19,462 bases of DNA, taken from contig DAOTZU010000299.1 of assembly GCA_034433995.1 (NCBI GenBank), forward strand, positions 1 to 19,462, written 5' to 3'. This document shows, one piece after another, positions 1 to 7,466 of the stretch. Below the pieces are notes generated by a model. It was given only the letters and a program-made list of their open reading frames with translations. It searched no databases and was not told where the DNA came from. Every line of letters starts with the position of its first letter. Position 1 is the first letter of the stretch. Origin of the DNA: DAOTZU01 sp034433995 (GTDB lineage Bacteria > Chloroflexota > Anaerolineae > UBA1429). The translations under genes and the position numbers were made by a program.

Positions 1-434
1 TCCCAGGGCGGCACAAAGAGGGCCGGACCATCGGCCTCCTCCGGGGAGGGCACAGCCTCCATGGACGTTGGGGCGCCCGCGGCGCTTTCGGCAGCGCTGG
101 GGGTGCCCTCGGTCTCGGCGCCGGTTGGGGCAGGCTCTTGGGCCTGTTGATCCGCCAGGTCCAGCCAACGCAGTGCCTCTTGCGCGCGGGTGCTTTGGGG
201 ATGTGCTTGTAAAACCCGCTGATAGATCGCTCGGGCGAGGCCGCGGTCCTCGGTCATGGCCGCCAGCCACAGCCAAGCCTCCTCGTTCTCAGCATCCAAG
301 GCCAAGGCCGCCTCAAAGAGACGCCGGGCGCGCTCCTGTTGGCCCCGCCGGGCGGCGGTGGCGCCTTGGTCCAGCAAGTCATGCAGGCGGGCTTGGGCGT
401 CTTGGGTCGCTCCGTTCATCTCATCTGGAGCCAT
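1..434 (-). CDS. TPR-like repeat protein, C-terminal part beyond the window
   Basis: This is an open minus-strand frame with no stop up to the left edge, so only the first 144 or so residues are seen. After a short N-terminal helix, residues about 25-95 form tetratricopeptide-like helix pairs: a GQQERARRLFEAAL segment, then ENEEAWLWLAAM, then a second A/L-patterned pair ending in ALRWLDL. The rest is a low-complexity stretch rich in Pro, Ala, Glu and Thr that looks like a linker to a missing domain. The AWLWLA pattern is one I know from Chloroflexota proteins that place TPRs beside signalling or membrane domains; this is recall, not a search. The start is uncertain. ATG at 434 has GGAAGG about 14 bases upstream, ATG at 419 is also in frame, and ATG at 488 lies directly after a -10 box and would be leaderless. 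The function cannot be named from this part. Confidence 0.7.
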   Translation of the reverse strand, partial: MAPDEMNGATQDAQARLHDLLDQGATAARRGQQERARRLFEAALALDAENEEAWLWLAAMTEDRGLARAIYQRVLQAHPQSTRAQEALRWLDLADQQAQEPAPTGAETEGTPSAAESAAGAPTSMEAVPSPEEADGPALFVPPW

Positions 435-496
435 GGGCGCGTTATCATCCTTCCAAGGGGTTATGGAGCGCGACGCCTCCAGGGGCATCGCGGTGG

Positions 497-526
497 ATTA
501 TAGCACGTGCTTTATGATGGATGCAA
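497..526 (-). promoter_or_regulatory. Promoter for the left-edge TPR gene
   Basis: On the minus strand there is a perfect TATAAT (497-502). A weak -35 TTGCAT (521-526) lies 18 bases upstream and matches the consensus TTGACA at three of six positions. The expected transcription start falls at about 489-490, next to an in-frame ATG at 488. Confidence 0.5.
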
Positions 527-606
527 ACCTCGCCTGCGCCGCAAAGGATGCCCGATGGGGCTGGCGTGGGCCTTCTTGCCCTGCGGGGTAAAAAGCTGGT
601 AAAAAC

Positions 607-1908
607 TCAAGGGTTGTACGTCAGCACCACGGTGCGCTCCTCCACCAGGCGCGGCGCGAAGGTTTGGGTGAAGCGTCGCCCCAAATTGCCCGAACCCACG
701 GTGATCTCGTATTCGCCCGCATAGCCGCTCAATACGGCCTTGCCGTCCGCGTCCGTTTCTGTTTGGTCGCAGGTGGTGTGGCGCTTGATCCAGCTTTGCA
801 GGGCATAGTAGGCGGGTTTGGGCGCAAGATCTGCCCGCAAGAGGCCGCCTCCCGCCACCAGGGCCAGCCGCCCATCCACCGGGCACCACCACGTGATCCC
901 CTCCACCTCTCTTTGGGCAAAAAAGAGGGTGTAGGCGGCGTCGAGATAGCGCGCCTGGGTTATCTCGTCCCAAGGACCGTAGGGCGGTTTGAAGGCGCTG
1001 GGCGGTTTGGTCGGCGGAGGCACCGAAGGCACCGCCAAGGCCGAGATGTGGAGCGGTTTGCCCATGGCCGCGTATTTGCGCAGCACCTGTACAATGCTGG
1101 AAAGGGCCTTGCTGCGATAAAAGACGGGCGGATTGGTGATGGTGTAGGCGTTCTCCAGGGCTTGCAGGCCGATGCTATCGTAGGGCACTCCGGCAGTGAC
1201 CAGGGCATCGAGGAAATCGCAAGGGCGCACATGATAGCTGGGCACACGAGAGACCTCGGCAAAGTTCACCTCCAGCCGCGCCTGAGGCAATACATCGCGC
1301 ACCGCCAGCGCCGTGGCGTGGCATATCCGCACCATGTCTTCGAGGCTCAGGGGCAGGGCGTGGGCCTCGGCCCAGAAGGGTTCGTTGACCAGCTCAAAGG
1401 TCTCGATATACGGCGACCAGTGGCGTGCGATCTGCTGGACGTGATCATACACCCGGTGGGGGAGTTCAGAGACGGGCACCTCATACAAATACCCGGGCAA
1501 CACTTGCCACTTGGGCTTGAACCAGTTCAAAGCGTGGGCCGTCACCCGCAGGCCTCGGCGATGCAGAGCGGCAGGGTTCCACACCCGGTCGAGATAATCC
1601 CACTGAAAGACGCCGGGTTCCGGCTGCACATATTTCCAGCCCAACCAGATCGTGGCCGCGTTGATGCCCGCCTCCTGCAAAAGGTCGTAGGTGGGGGCGT
1701 GGTACGGATAGTGCACGCCAAAGCGGAAAAGGTGTTGCTTCTGCTCATAGCGCACCGGCACGCGGGCCAAAGGGCGGCCGTTCTCGTCCACTACCCGCAG
1801 GATGACATCGCCGCAACGGTTGGCCTTGATCTCTTGAGCGGCCTTTTCCCAGAGGGCCGCATCGCGATCGCTGAGGGCGAGGCCCGCGCCGCTCCACTCC
1901 CCATCCAT
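607..1908 (-). CDS. GH10-like glycoside hydrolase lacking the usual nucleophile
   Basis: The protein has 433 residues. It starts at ATG 1908, which is preceded by GGGAGGGGGAAG. A longer frame to 1983 has no such site and would overlap the promoter. Residues about 32-58 form a small beta domain (GDVILRVVDENGRPL) like the one found before many GH10 barrels. A TIM barrel of the endo-1,4-beta-xylanase family follows. The acid/base Glu is seen in FELVNEPFW (Glu176) and the late-barrel strand is GITWWCPVDGR. Where the family has hITELDV, this protein reads HISALAVPS, with Ala (codon at 1039-1041) at the nucleophile position and Ala again for the Asp. The last 45 or so residues look like a beta-sandwich tail (DADGKAVLSGYAGEYEI). 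There is no signal peptide, so it is probably cytoplasmic. The fold is clear. Hydrolytic activity is doubtful, and a binding role or a changed mechanism is possible. It is divergent from the protease gene. Confidence 0.8.
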   Translation of the reverse strand: MDGEWSGAGLALSDRDAALWEKAAQEIKANRCGDVILRVVDENGRPLARVPVRYEQKQHLFRFGVHYPYHAPTYDLLQEAGINAATIWLGWKYVQPEPGVFQWDYLDRVWNPAALHRRGLRVTAHALNWFKPKWQVLPGYLYEVPVSELPHRVYDHVQQIARHWSPYIETFELVNEPFWAEAHALPLSLEDMVRICHATALAVRDVLPQARLEVNFAEVSRVPSYHVRPCDFLDALVTAGVPYDSIGLQALENAYTITNPPVFYRSKALSSIVQVLRKYAAMGKPLHISALAVPSVPPPTKPPSAFKPPYGPWDEITQARYLDAAYTLFFAQREVEGITWWCPVDGRLALVAGGGLLRADLAPKPAYYALQSWIKRHTTCDQTETDADGKAVLSGYAGEYEITVGSGNLGRRFTQTFAPRLVEERTVVLTYNP

Positions 1909-1948
1909 GCGCTTCCCCCTCCCGGTGGTTGACTGGCAGTATGGCGCA

Positions 1949-1977
1949 ATCATACACAAAAATGCAGTGCTGGTAAA
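1949..1977 (-). promoter_or_regulatory. Promoter for the GH10-like gene
   Basis: On the minus strand, -35 TTTACC (1972-1977, four of six matches) and -10 TATGAT (1949-1954, five of six matches) are separated by 17 bases. The expected start near 1942 gives a short leader ending in the GGGAGGGGG ribosome site before ATG 1908. Confidence 0.55.
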
Positions 1978-2016
1978 GCACAAGGACTCGTTTTCAACGC
2001 TGCGGCGCTGGGCCGG

Positions 2017-2045
2017 TTGTTTTCAACCGAGGAGCGATGTACAAT
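2017..2045 (+). promoter_or_regulatory. Promoter for the M50 protease gene
   Basis: The -35 TTGTTT (2017-2022) and -10 TACAAT (2040-2045, five of six matches) have an ideal 17-base spacer. The leader from about 2052 carries GGGAGGTG just before ATG 2075. A small inverted repeat, GGTTG-tttt-CAACC (2015-2028), lies over the -35 box and could be an operator, though it is short. Confidence 0.55.
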
Positions 2046-2074
2046 GGCCCCAGCGTAGCTCAGGGAGGTGACCC

Positions 2075-3196
2075 ATGTCCAAGAACCGATTCAGGCTCGG
2101 CAAGCTCTTTGGCATCCCCATCCGGGTGGATAGCAGTTGGCTGCTCATCTTTATCTGGGTTACGTGGAGCCTGGCGGCGAACTATTATCCCCGGCTGCAT
2201 CCCGCTTGGCCCACTGCCCTTTATTGGGCCATAGGCGCCCTCACCAGCTTGCTCTTTTTCACCTCGGTGCTGCTGCATGAATTGGGGCATTCTCTGGTGG
2301 CGCGCTCCCAGGGCACGCAGGTGAAGGATATCACCCTGTTCATCTTTGGCGGCGTGGCCGAGATCGCCGAGGAGCCCGCCACGCCGGCCAAAGAGCTGCG
2401 CATGGCCATCATCGGGCCCGGCATCAGCCTGGCGTTGAGCGGCCTGTTTGCTGTGTTGTATGTGCTCACCCAAAGGGTTAGCGAGCCTTTGGCCTCTTTG
2501 GGGCTCTATTTGAGCATGATCAACTTGTATTTGGGCTTGTTCAATCTCATCCCAGGTTTTCCGCTGGATGGCGGGCGGGTGTTGCGCGCCGTGCTCTGGG
2601 CCTGGCGCAAGGATCTCATCTTGGCCACCCGCTGGGCCTCGCGGGTGGGGCAGCTGGTGGCCTACCTTTTCATTGTGCTGGGCATCGTGCGCGCCTTCAG
2701 CGGCGATTGGGTGAACGGGCTGTGGCTTGCCTTCATCGGCCTTTTCCTGGATAATGCCGCCCGCACGAGCTATGTGCAGCTTTCGGTGCGCAACCTCTTG
2801 GAGGGCCACGTGGTGCGCGAGGTGATGACCCAAGAGTGCACCCTACTCCCGCCGCAACTTACCCTGGATGTGCTGGTGCAACAGTACCTTTTGGGCGGGG
2901 CGCGGCGCTGTTTCACCGTGGGCAGGGATGGGCAGATTATCGGCCTCTTGACCTTGCACCATGTGCGCCAGGTGCCCCAGGAGAGCTGGCCCACCACCCA
3001 CGTAGGCCAGGTCGCCACGCCGTTGGCGGAGCTGCGCACCGTCACCCCGGAGACGCCCCTCTGGCAGGCCCTGCAAGAGATGACCTCCGAAGGGGTCAAC
3101 CAACTGCCGGTCTTGGAGGGCGGCGTCTTGGTGGGCATGTTGAGCCGGGATAATCTCCTCACCTTCATCCGCAACCGTTCCATTTTGTTGGACTGA
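2075..3196 (+). CDS. Site-2-protease-like membrane metalloprotease (M50) with two CBS domains
   Basis: The protein has 373 residues, preceded by an excellent GGGAGGTG ribosome site. It is a polytopic membrane protein with hydrophobic segments at about 20-40, 48-72, 107-130, 140-160, 187-205 and 210-228. The zinc motif HELGH is at residues 68-72, and the third ligand is expected in GFPLDGGRVL (Asp165). This is the classic M50 pair and indicates intramembrane cleavage of membrane-anchored substrates such as anti-sigma factors. Residues about 240-300 and 309-368 are two CBS domains facing the cytoplasm, which in other proteins bind adenine nucleotides and would gate the protease. The length and layout are those of the common S2P/CBS proteins (Rip3-like). 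The substrate is unknown, and no sigma or anti-sigma gene is nearby. The sulfatase gene starts 20 bases after the stop, so the two are probably co-transcribed. Confidence 0.9.
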   Translation: MSKNRFRLGKLFGIPIRVDSSWLLIFIWVTWSLAANYYPRLHPAWPTALYWAIGALTSLLFFTSVLLHELGHSLVARSQGTQVKDITLFIFGGVAEIAEEPATPAKELRMAIIGPGISLALSGLFAVLYVLTQRVSEPLASLGLYLSMINLYLGLFNLIPGFPLDGGRVLRAVLWAWRKDLILATRWASRVGQLVAYLFIVLGIVRAFSGDWVNGLWLAFIGLFLDNAARTSYVQLSVRNLLEGHVVREVMTQECTLLPPQLTLDVLVQQYLLGGARRCFTVGRDGQIIGLLTLHHVRQVPQESWPTTHVGQVATPLAELRTVTPETPLWQALQEMTSEGVNQLPVLEGGVLVGMLSRDNLLTFIRNRSILLD

Positions 3197-3216
3197 ACAC
3201 TAGGGGGATCGACACC

Positions 3217-4692
3217 ATGCGCATTCTCTATCTGGATTGCGATACCTTGCGGCCTGACCATCTCAGTTGTTACGGCTATCTGCGCAAGACCTCGCCGAAT
3301 ATTGACTGGCTGGCCTCCCAAGGGCTGCGCTACGAGAATTATTATGCCACCGATGTGCCTTGTCTACCTTCGCGGGCGGCCCTGTTCATGGGGCGTTTCG
3401 GCATCCACACGGGCGTCGTCGGCCATGGGGGCACGGCCGCCGATCCTCGCCTGGAGGGCGCGTCGCGCGGGTTCCGCCAATCGCCGGAGGGGGCGAGCTG
3501 GATGGATGTGCTGCGCGAGGCGGGGTTCTACACCGCCTCCATCAGCCCCTTTGCCGAGCGGCATTCGGCGTGGTGGTTCTACCGTGGCTTTTGCGAGATG
3601 ATCAATCCGGGCAAGGGCGGCATGGAGCGCGCCGACGAGGTGATGCCTTACGCCGTGGAGTGGTTGCGGCGCTGGGGCCTGGAAGAAGATTGGTTTTTGC
3701 AGGTCAATTTTTGGGATCCCCATACTCCCTATCGCACGCCCATCTCTTATGGCAATCCTTTCGCCCACGAGCCCATCGAGGATTGGATCACCGAGGACAA
3801 GATCCGGCGGGATTACGCCAGTTACGGCCCCCACAGCGCCCAAGATGTGGCCGAGATGGGCCCCAACGACACCACCCGCTGGCCGCGCCTGCCCCGCACC
3901 ATTGCCACCTTGGAGGATTACAAACAATGGATCGACGGCTATGATACGGGCATCAAGTATATGGATGACCATATCGGCCAGATCCTGGACGTTCTGGATC
4001 AACAGGATGTGTTGGATGAGACGGTGATCATCGTCTCCGCCGACCACGCCGAGAACCAGGGTGAGTTGAACGTCTATGGCGATCACCAAACGGCTGACCA
4101 TATCACCTGCCGTGTGCCCCTCATCATTCGCTGGCCGGGGCTCACCTCAGGCCAGGTGGATCGTGGCCTGCACTATAACCTCGATCTCCCGCCCACCCTG
4201 TGTGACCTCCTGGGGGCGCGCATCCCGCCCCGTTGGGATGGGCGCAGCTTTGCCCAGACCCTGGAAGGCGGCGATGCGGGGCGGGAATACCTCGTGTTGA
4301 GCCAGTGTGCTTGGAGCTGCCAACGGGCGGTGCGCTTTGGGCCTTGGCTCTTGATCCGCACCTATCACGATGGGTTGAAGGATTTTCCGCCCCGCATGCT
4401 TTTCAACGTGGAGGAGGATCCCCACGAGCTGCACGACCTGGCGGAGACCCATCCCGAGATCGTCAACCAGGGTCTGGCGCTTTTGGATGAATGGCATGGG
4501 GAGATGATGCGCACCTCGGAGAGTTCCATTGATCCCCTCTGGACCGTGATGCGCGAAGGAGGCCCGTACCACACCCGGGGCCTGCTTCAGCGTTATGCGC
4601 AGCGCCTGCGCGAGACGGGGCGCATCGCCCAGGCCGAAACCCTGCTGGCGCGGCATACGCAGGGGGAATGGACATCCCGAGAGCGCCCGTAG
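3217..4692 (+). CDS. Type I sulfatase (alkaline phosphatase superfamily)
   Basis: The protein has 491 residues, with an AGGGGG ribosome site upstream. The sulfatase signature CLPSRAA places Cys49 as the residue converted to formylglycine, with Pro51, Ser52 and Arg53 completing CxPSR. The N-terminal LDCDTLRPDHL supplies the metal-binding aspartates (Asp7, Asp9). DPHTPY (167-172) and SADHAENQGE followed by GDH (residues 275-290) supply the other metal and substrate ligands. It would hydrolyse a sulfate ester, probably on a sugar, and needs a formylglycine-generating enzyme or an anaerobic maturase, neither of which is in the window. It has no signal peptide, so it appears to act in the cytoplasm on an imported substrate. 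The C-terminal 40 residues are helical and rich in Arg, Glu and Ala. A phosphonate or phosphodiester substrate cannot be excluded from sequence alone. Confidence 0.9.
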   Translation: MRILYLDCDTLRPDHLSCYGYLRKTSPNIDWLASQGLRYENYYATDVPCLPSRAALFMGRFGIHTGVVGHGGTAADPRLEGASRGFRQSPEGASWMDVLREAGFYTASISPFAERHSAWWFYRGFCEMINPGKGGMERADEVMPYAVEWLRRWGLEEDWFLQVNFWDPHTPYRTPISYGNPFAHEPIEDWITEDKIRRDYASYGPHSAQDVAEMGPNDTTRWPRLPRTIATLEDYKQWIDGYDTGIKYMDDHIGQILDVLDQQDVLDETVIIVSADHAENQGELNVYGDHQTADHITCRVPLIIRWPGLTSGQVDRGLHYNLDLPPTLCDLLGARIPPRWDGRSFAQTLEGGDAGREYLVLSQCAWSCQRAVRFGPWLLIRTYHDGLKDFPPRMLFNVEEDPHELHDLAETHPEIVNQGLALLDEWHGEMMRTSESSIDPLWTVMREGGPYHTRGLLQRYAQRLRETGRIAQAETLLARHTQGEWTSRERP

Positions 4693-4740
4693 CGTGAGAT
4701 TTTTGCCCTTGGTAAAACGAAACCTTATGGAGAGGTGTGC

Positions 4741-5793
4741 ATGATGAACCATTTTGAACGCGTCATGGCCGCCATCGAGCGGCGCCCTGTGGACCGCTTC
4801 CCCACGGATATTTGGTGTGTGCCCGAAGTGCGCCAGCGGCTGTTGGATTATTGCGGCACCACCGAGTGGGTGCGGGTGCTGGATGCCTTGGATATTGATG
4901 GCATCATCGGCCTGTGGCCCAAGTACATCGGGCCGGCCCTGCCCGATCTGGGGGAGAATTTGCGCCAGGACGAATGGGGCCGGGTGTGGCGCAAGCAAGA
5001 GTATAACAATGGCATCTATTGGGAGCAGGTGGGCTACCCCCTGGCGCAGGCTGAGACCATCGCCGATCTGGATGCTTACCGCTGGCCCGATCCGGCCTGG
5101 TACGATTATGCCAGCCTGCCCGATATCGCCGCCGAGTATCCTGGGCGCGTGATCGAGGTGGGCTATACGGCGGTCTTTTACTACCACAACATGCTGCGCG
5201 GCCTGGAACTCTCCATGATGGACCTGGCCTTGCGGCCCGAGTTCAGTCATCATCTCATCCGTCGCCTGGCCGATTGGTTCTACGAGTATCACGAGCGTTG
5301 TTTCGCCGCCATGGGCGCCAAGGTGCAGATCACCCAGGTGACGGACGATTTCGGCAGCCAAACCGGACTCTTGATCAGCAAAGGGATGATCGAGGAATAC
5401 TATCGTCCCTGGATCGAGCGGGCCATCGCCCAGGCTAAGGGACACGGCATCAAGGTCTTTCACCACGATGACGGAGCCATCTACTCCCTGATCCCTGATC
5501 TGATCGAGATGGGGATCGATGTGCTCAACCCCATTCAATGGCGCTGCAAAGGGATGGATCGTCAGGCCATCGGCGAGAATTTTGGCGGCAAGCTCTGTTT
5601 CCACGGCGGCGTGGATAACCAGTACACCTTGCCCTTTGGCACGCCGGAGGATGTGCGCCAGGAGGTGGCCTACAATTTGTCCACTTTGGGGCGCACGGGG
5701 ACGGGCTATATCATCGCCCCATGCCACAATATCCAAAACAACACACCTTTGGAGAACATCTTGGCCCTTTACCAGGCGCCACGCGTCTTGTAA
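4741..5793 (+). CDS. Uroporphyrinogen decarboxylase family (URO-D-like) protein
   Basis: The protein has 350 residues. GGAGAGG lies five bases before ATG 4741; ATG 4744 is equally possible. The fold is the URO-D/methyltransferase barrel: an N-terminal HFERVMAAIERRPVDRFP, TDDFGSQTG at about 201-208, FHHDDG at 240-245 followed by IPDLIEMGIDVLNPIQ, then FHGGVDNQ, and a C-terminal YIIAPCHNIQNNTP. The zinc-dependent corrinoid methyltransferases of this superfamily (MtaA/MtbA) carry HxCG at the position of HDDG. The lack of that Cys argues against a standard MtaA role, although PCHNIQ near the C-terminus could still provide a metal ligand. It is not HemE either: the sequence lacks the HemE N-terminal RQAGR motif. 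The gene lies 48 bases after the sulfatase stop on the same strand. The substrate is unknown. Related genes often sit in carbohydrate or one-carbon clusters. Confidence 0.85.
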   Translation: MMNHFERVMAAIERRPVDRFPTDIWCVPEVRQRLLDYCGTTEWVRVLDALDIDGIIGLWPKYIGPALPDLGENLRQDEWGRVWRKQEYNNGIYWEQVGYPLAQAETIADLDAYRWPDPAWYDYASLPDIAAEYPGRVIEVGYTAVFYYHNMLRGLELSMMDLALRPEFSHHLIRRLADWFYEYHERCFAAMGAKVQITQVTDDFGSQTGLLISKGMIEEYYRPWIERAIAQAKGHGIKVFHHDDGAIYSLIPDLIEMGIDVLNPIQWRCKGMDRQAIGENFGGKLCFHGGVDNQYTLPFGTPEDVRQEVAYNLSTLGRTGTGYIIAPCHNIQNNTPLENILALYQAPRVL

Positions 5794-5816
5794 GGTGCCC
5801 CGACAGGCGCGGGCGG

Positions 5817-5846
5817 TTGACAATGGGCCGTCCCTTGCCGCATACT
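5817..5846 (+). promoter_or_regulatory. Promoter for prs
   Basis: A perfect -35 TTGACA (5817-5822) is followed, after 18 bases, by CATACT (5841-5846, four of six matches). It lies in the 109-base gap between the URO-D-like gene and prs. It would give prs its own transcript with a leader of about 50 bases. Confidence 0.55.
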
Positions 5847-5902
5847 TGGACCGTGGCCGTTCTTTGGCGGAGGCACGAGAAAGGTTTGGGAGGAGCGGAG
5901 CG

Positions 5903-6874
5903 ATGATGGAGAAAGGCAAGATCTATGGCGAACTGGCCCTGATCGCCGGCAGCGGCAACCCCGAATTGGCCCAGGAGATCAGCCAGGCGCTGGGAGTGCC
6001 GTTGCACCAGGTCAAGATCACCGTCTTTTCCAATGAAAACATCTTTATCCAGCTCCAAGAGACCGTCCGCTCCATGGACGTTTTCATCATCCAGCCCACG
6101 TGTTCCCCTGTCAATTATAACCTCATGGAACTCTTGATCATGATCGACACCGTCAAACGCGCCTCGGCGGGGCGCATCACGGCGGTCATCCCCTATTACG
6201 CCTATGCCCGCAGCGACAAAAAGGACATGCCCCGCGTGCCCATCACGGCGCGCCTGGTGGCCGATATGATCACCGTGGCTGGCGCGGATCGGGTAATGAC
6301 GGTGGACCTCCACGCGGGCCAGATCCAGGGGTTTTTCAGCATCCCCGGCGATGAGCTTTCGGCCTTTCCCTTGTTGAGCGAGTATGTCCGTCGCTTGGCG
6401 ATCCCCAATTTGGTGGTGGTGGCGGCGGATCTGGGGTTCGCCAAAAAGGCGCGCAACTTTGCCGAGGTTTTGGGTGTGCCGGTGGCCTTTGTGGAGAAGC
6501 GTCGCGATGGGAGCGATACCGCCTCCCTCTCGGTCATCGGGGATGTGCGGGGGAAGAATTGCCTCATCGTGGATGACGAGGTGGATCGGGGCACCACCGT
6601 GGCCCACGCGGCCCACATCCTGCGCGATTACGGCGCCGAGGATATCTATGTCTGTTTTGTGCACCCCACATTCTCCGATGATGCCGTCCTCCGCCTGGCC
6701 GAGGCGCACTTTAAAAAGATCATCTGCACGAACACCGAACCCATCCCGCCGGAAAAGCGCTTGCGCAACATGGAGATCATTCACCTGGGCGAATGGCTGG
6801 CCAAAGTGATTGACGCGGTACATCGCGGCCGCTCGGTGGGGCGCACCCTCAGCGAATACGAGCCGCATTTCTGA
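5903..6874 (+). CDS. prs: Ribose-phosphate pyrophosphokinase (PRPP synthetase)
   Basis: The protein has 323 residues. The start at ATG 5903 was chosen because GGGAGGAG precedes it and the family's N-terminus begins there (the open frame runs further upstream). It makes PRPP from ribose 5-phosphate and ATP for nucleotide, His and Trp synthesis, in the cytoplasm. Key landmarks are NLMELLIMIDTVKRASAGRI, the catalytic-loop region PYYAYARSDKKDMPRVP (97-113), VDLHAGQIQGFF with His137, and DLGFAKKAR with Lys181. The PRPP-binding loop reads DDEVDRGTT (224-232) where most class I enzymes have DDMIDTGGT. The Asp residues are kept, but Thr-Gly is replaced by Arg-Gly and Gly by Thr. The segment FSNENIFIQ also departs from the usual FSDGEI. 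Length is normal. I call it prs, with the reservation that a divergent paralogue with altered regulation is possible. Confidence 0.9.
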   Translation: MMEKGKIYGELALIAGSGNPELAQEISQALGVPLHQVKITVFSNENIFIQLQETVRSMDVFIIQPTCSPVNYNLMELLIMIDTVKRASAGRITAVIPYYAYARSDKKDMPRVPITARLVADMITVAGADRVMTVDLHAGQIQGFFSIPGDELSAFPLLSEYVRRLAIPNLVVVAADLGFAKKARNFAEVLGVPVAFVEKRRDGSDTASLSVIGDVRGKNCLIVDDEVDRGTTVAHAAHILRDYGAEDIYVCFVHPTFSDDAVLRLAEAHFKKIICTNTEPIPPEKRLRNMEIIHLGEWLAKVIDAVHRGRSVGRTLSEYEPHF

Positions 6875-6962
6875 GCCCTAGGGTTCTTGAAACAGGGAGG
6901 CATGTGTTGGGGCGCTTGCGCCGTCTGGGCCATCGCCCGCGCGGGGCCACGCCGCTGAAAAG

Positions 6963-7003
6963 AATCCGTGTTGTTCCGCTGCATCCGTGTCATCCGCGTA
7001 CAC
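6963..7003 (+). repeat. 41-bp TCCGTG repeat, copy R1
   Basis: A 41-base intergenic element built of four 9-10-base ATCCGYGTY-like units. It matches R2 (7450-7490) at 39 of 41 positions and lies in the same orientation. It ends 11 bases before the GTG start of the GxxExxY gene, so that gene's leader is made of the repeat. Confidence 0.9.
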
Positions 7004-7014
7004 AGGAGGAGAGG

Positions 7015-7386
7015 GTGGCTTTACTGCATGAGGAGCTGACGGGTCAGATTATCAAGTGTTTTTACAAGGTCTATAACACCCTGGGTTACGGGTTCCTGGA
7101 GAAGGTTTATGAGAACGCGCTGCTTATCGAGCTTGGTCGGCTGGGCTTGAGGTCCGTCGCGCAAATGCCGGTGCAGGTGTTTTACGAGGGGCAGCGGGTG
7201 GGCTATTATGTGGCTGATCTCTGTGTAGAGGGCGTTGTCATCGTCGAAATCAAGGCTGCCGAGGAGCTGACGTCGGCTCACCAGGCGCAGATGCTCAATT
7301 ATCTCAAGGCCACCGGTCTGGAGGTGGGCTTGTTGCTGAATTTCGGTCCCAAACCCCAGTTTCTGCGCAGAATATACACTCGATAA
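7015..7386 (+). CDS. GxxExxY family protein (PD-(D/E)xK nuclease-like fold)
   Basis: The protein has 123 residues. It starts at GTG 7015 behind AGGAGGAGAGG. A longer frame to 6904 would translate the upstream repeat and is not believed. The family motif is G26-F-L-E29-K-V-Y32. It is followed by a beta strand with Asp68 (YYVADLC) and VEIKA (Glu78, Lys80), which match the D...ExK core of the PD-(D/E)xK nuclease superfamily, then HQAQMLNYLKATGLEVGLLLNFG. The length is typical for the family. Its biological role is not established; the nuclease-like core is a fold-level inference. The gene is placed exactly between two near-identical 41-bp direct repeats (6963-7003 and 7450-7490), which sets it apart from its neighbours prs and the oxidoreductase and suggests insertion or exchange as a small cassette. 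Confidence 0.9.
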   Translation: MALLHEELTGQIIKCFYKVYNTLGYGFLEKVYENALLIELGRLGLRSVAQMPVQVFYEGQRVGYYVADLCVEGVVIVEIKAAEELTSAHQAQMLNYLKATGLEVGLLLNFGPKPQFLRRIYTR

Positions 7387-7399
7387 AGCGAAATAGGCC

Positions 7400-7466
7400 G
7401 CGGATGAACACGGATTGGACGGATGGTCACAGATTCGAATAATATAAAAAATCCGTGTTGATCCGC
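7400..7466. repeat. Long inverted repeat just after the GxxExxY gene
   Basis: The 17-base arm at 7400-7416 is the reverse complement of 7450-7466 with one mismatch, around a 33-base loop. The right arm is the first part of repeat R2. A transcript would fold into a stem 13 bases after the GxxExxY stop. There is no U-run, so it is not a standard terminator. Confidence 0.8.
7415..7443 (+). promoter_or_regulatory. Possible promoter for the FAD oxidoreductase
   Basis: TTGGAC (7415-7420), a 17-base spacer and AATAAT (7438-7443) lie in the loop and arm of the inverted repeat. The -10 matches five of six bases and the -35 only three. The expected start would lie at the beginning of repeat R2. Confidence 0.3.

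Noticed and set aside
664..1932. A 422-residue plus-strand open frame opposite the GH10-like gene
   Set aside because: Low-complexity His, Arg and Gly composition with no family motif; the GH10 fold on the other strand explains the region.
4147..5919. A 590-residue minus-strand open frame opposite the sulfatase and URO-D-like genes
   Set aside because: The plus-strand frames encode clear conserved families. The antisense frame has no recognisable motif or ribosome site and arises from GC-rich codon use.
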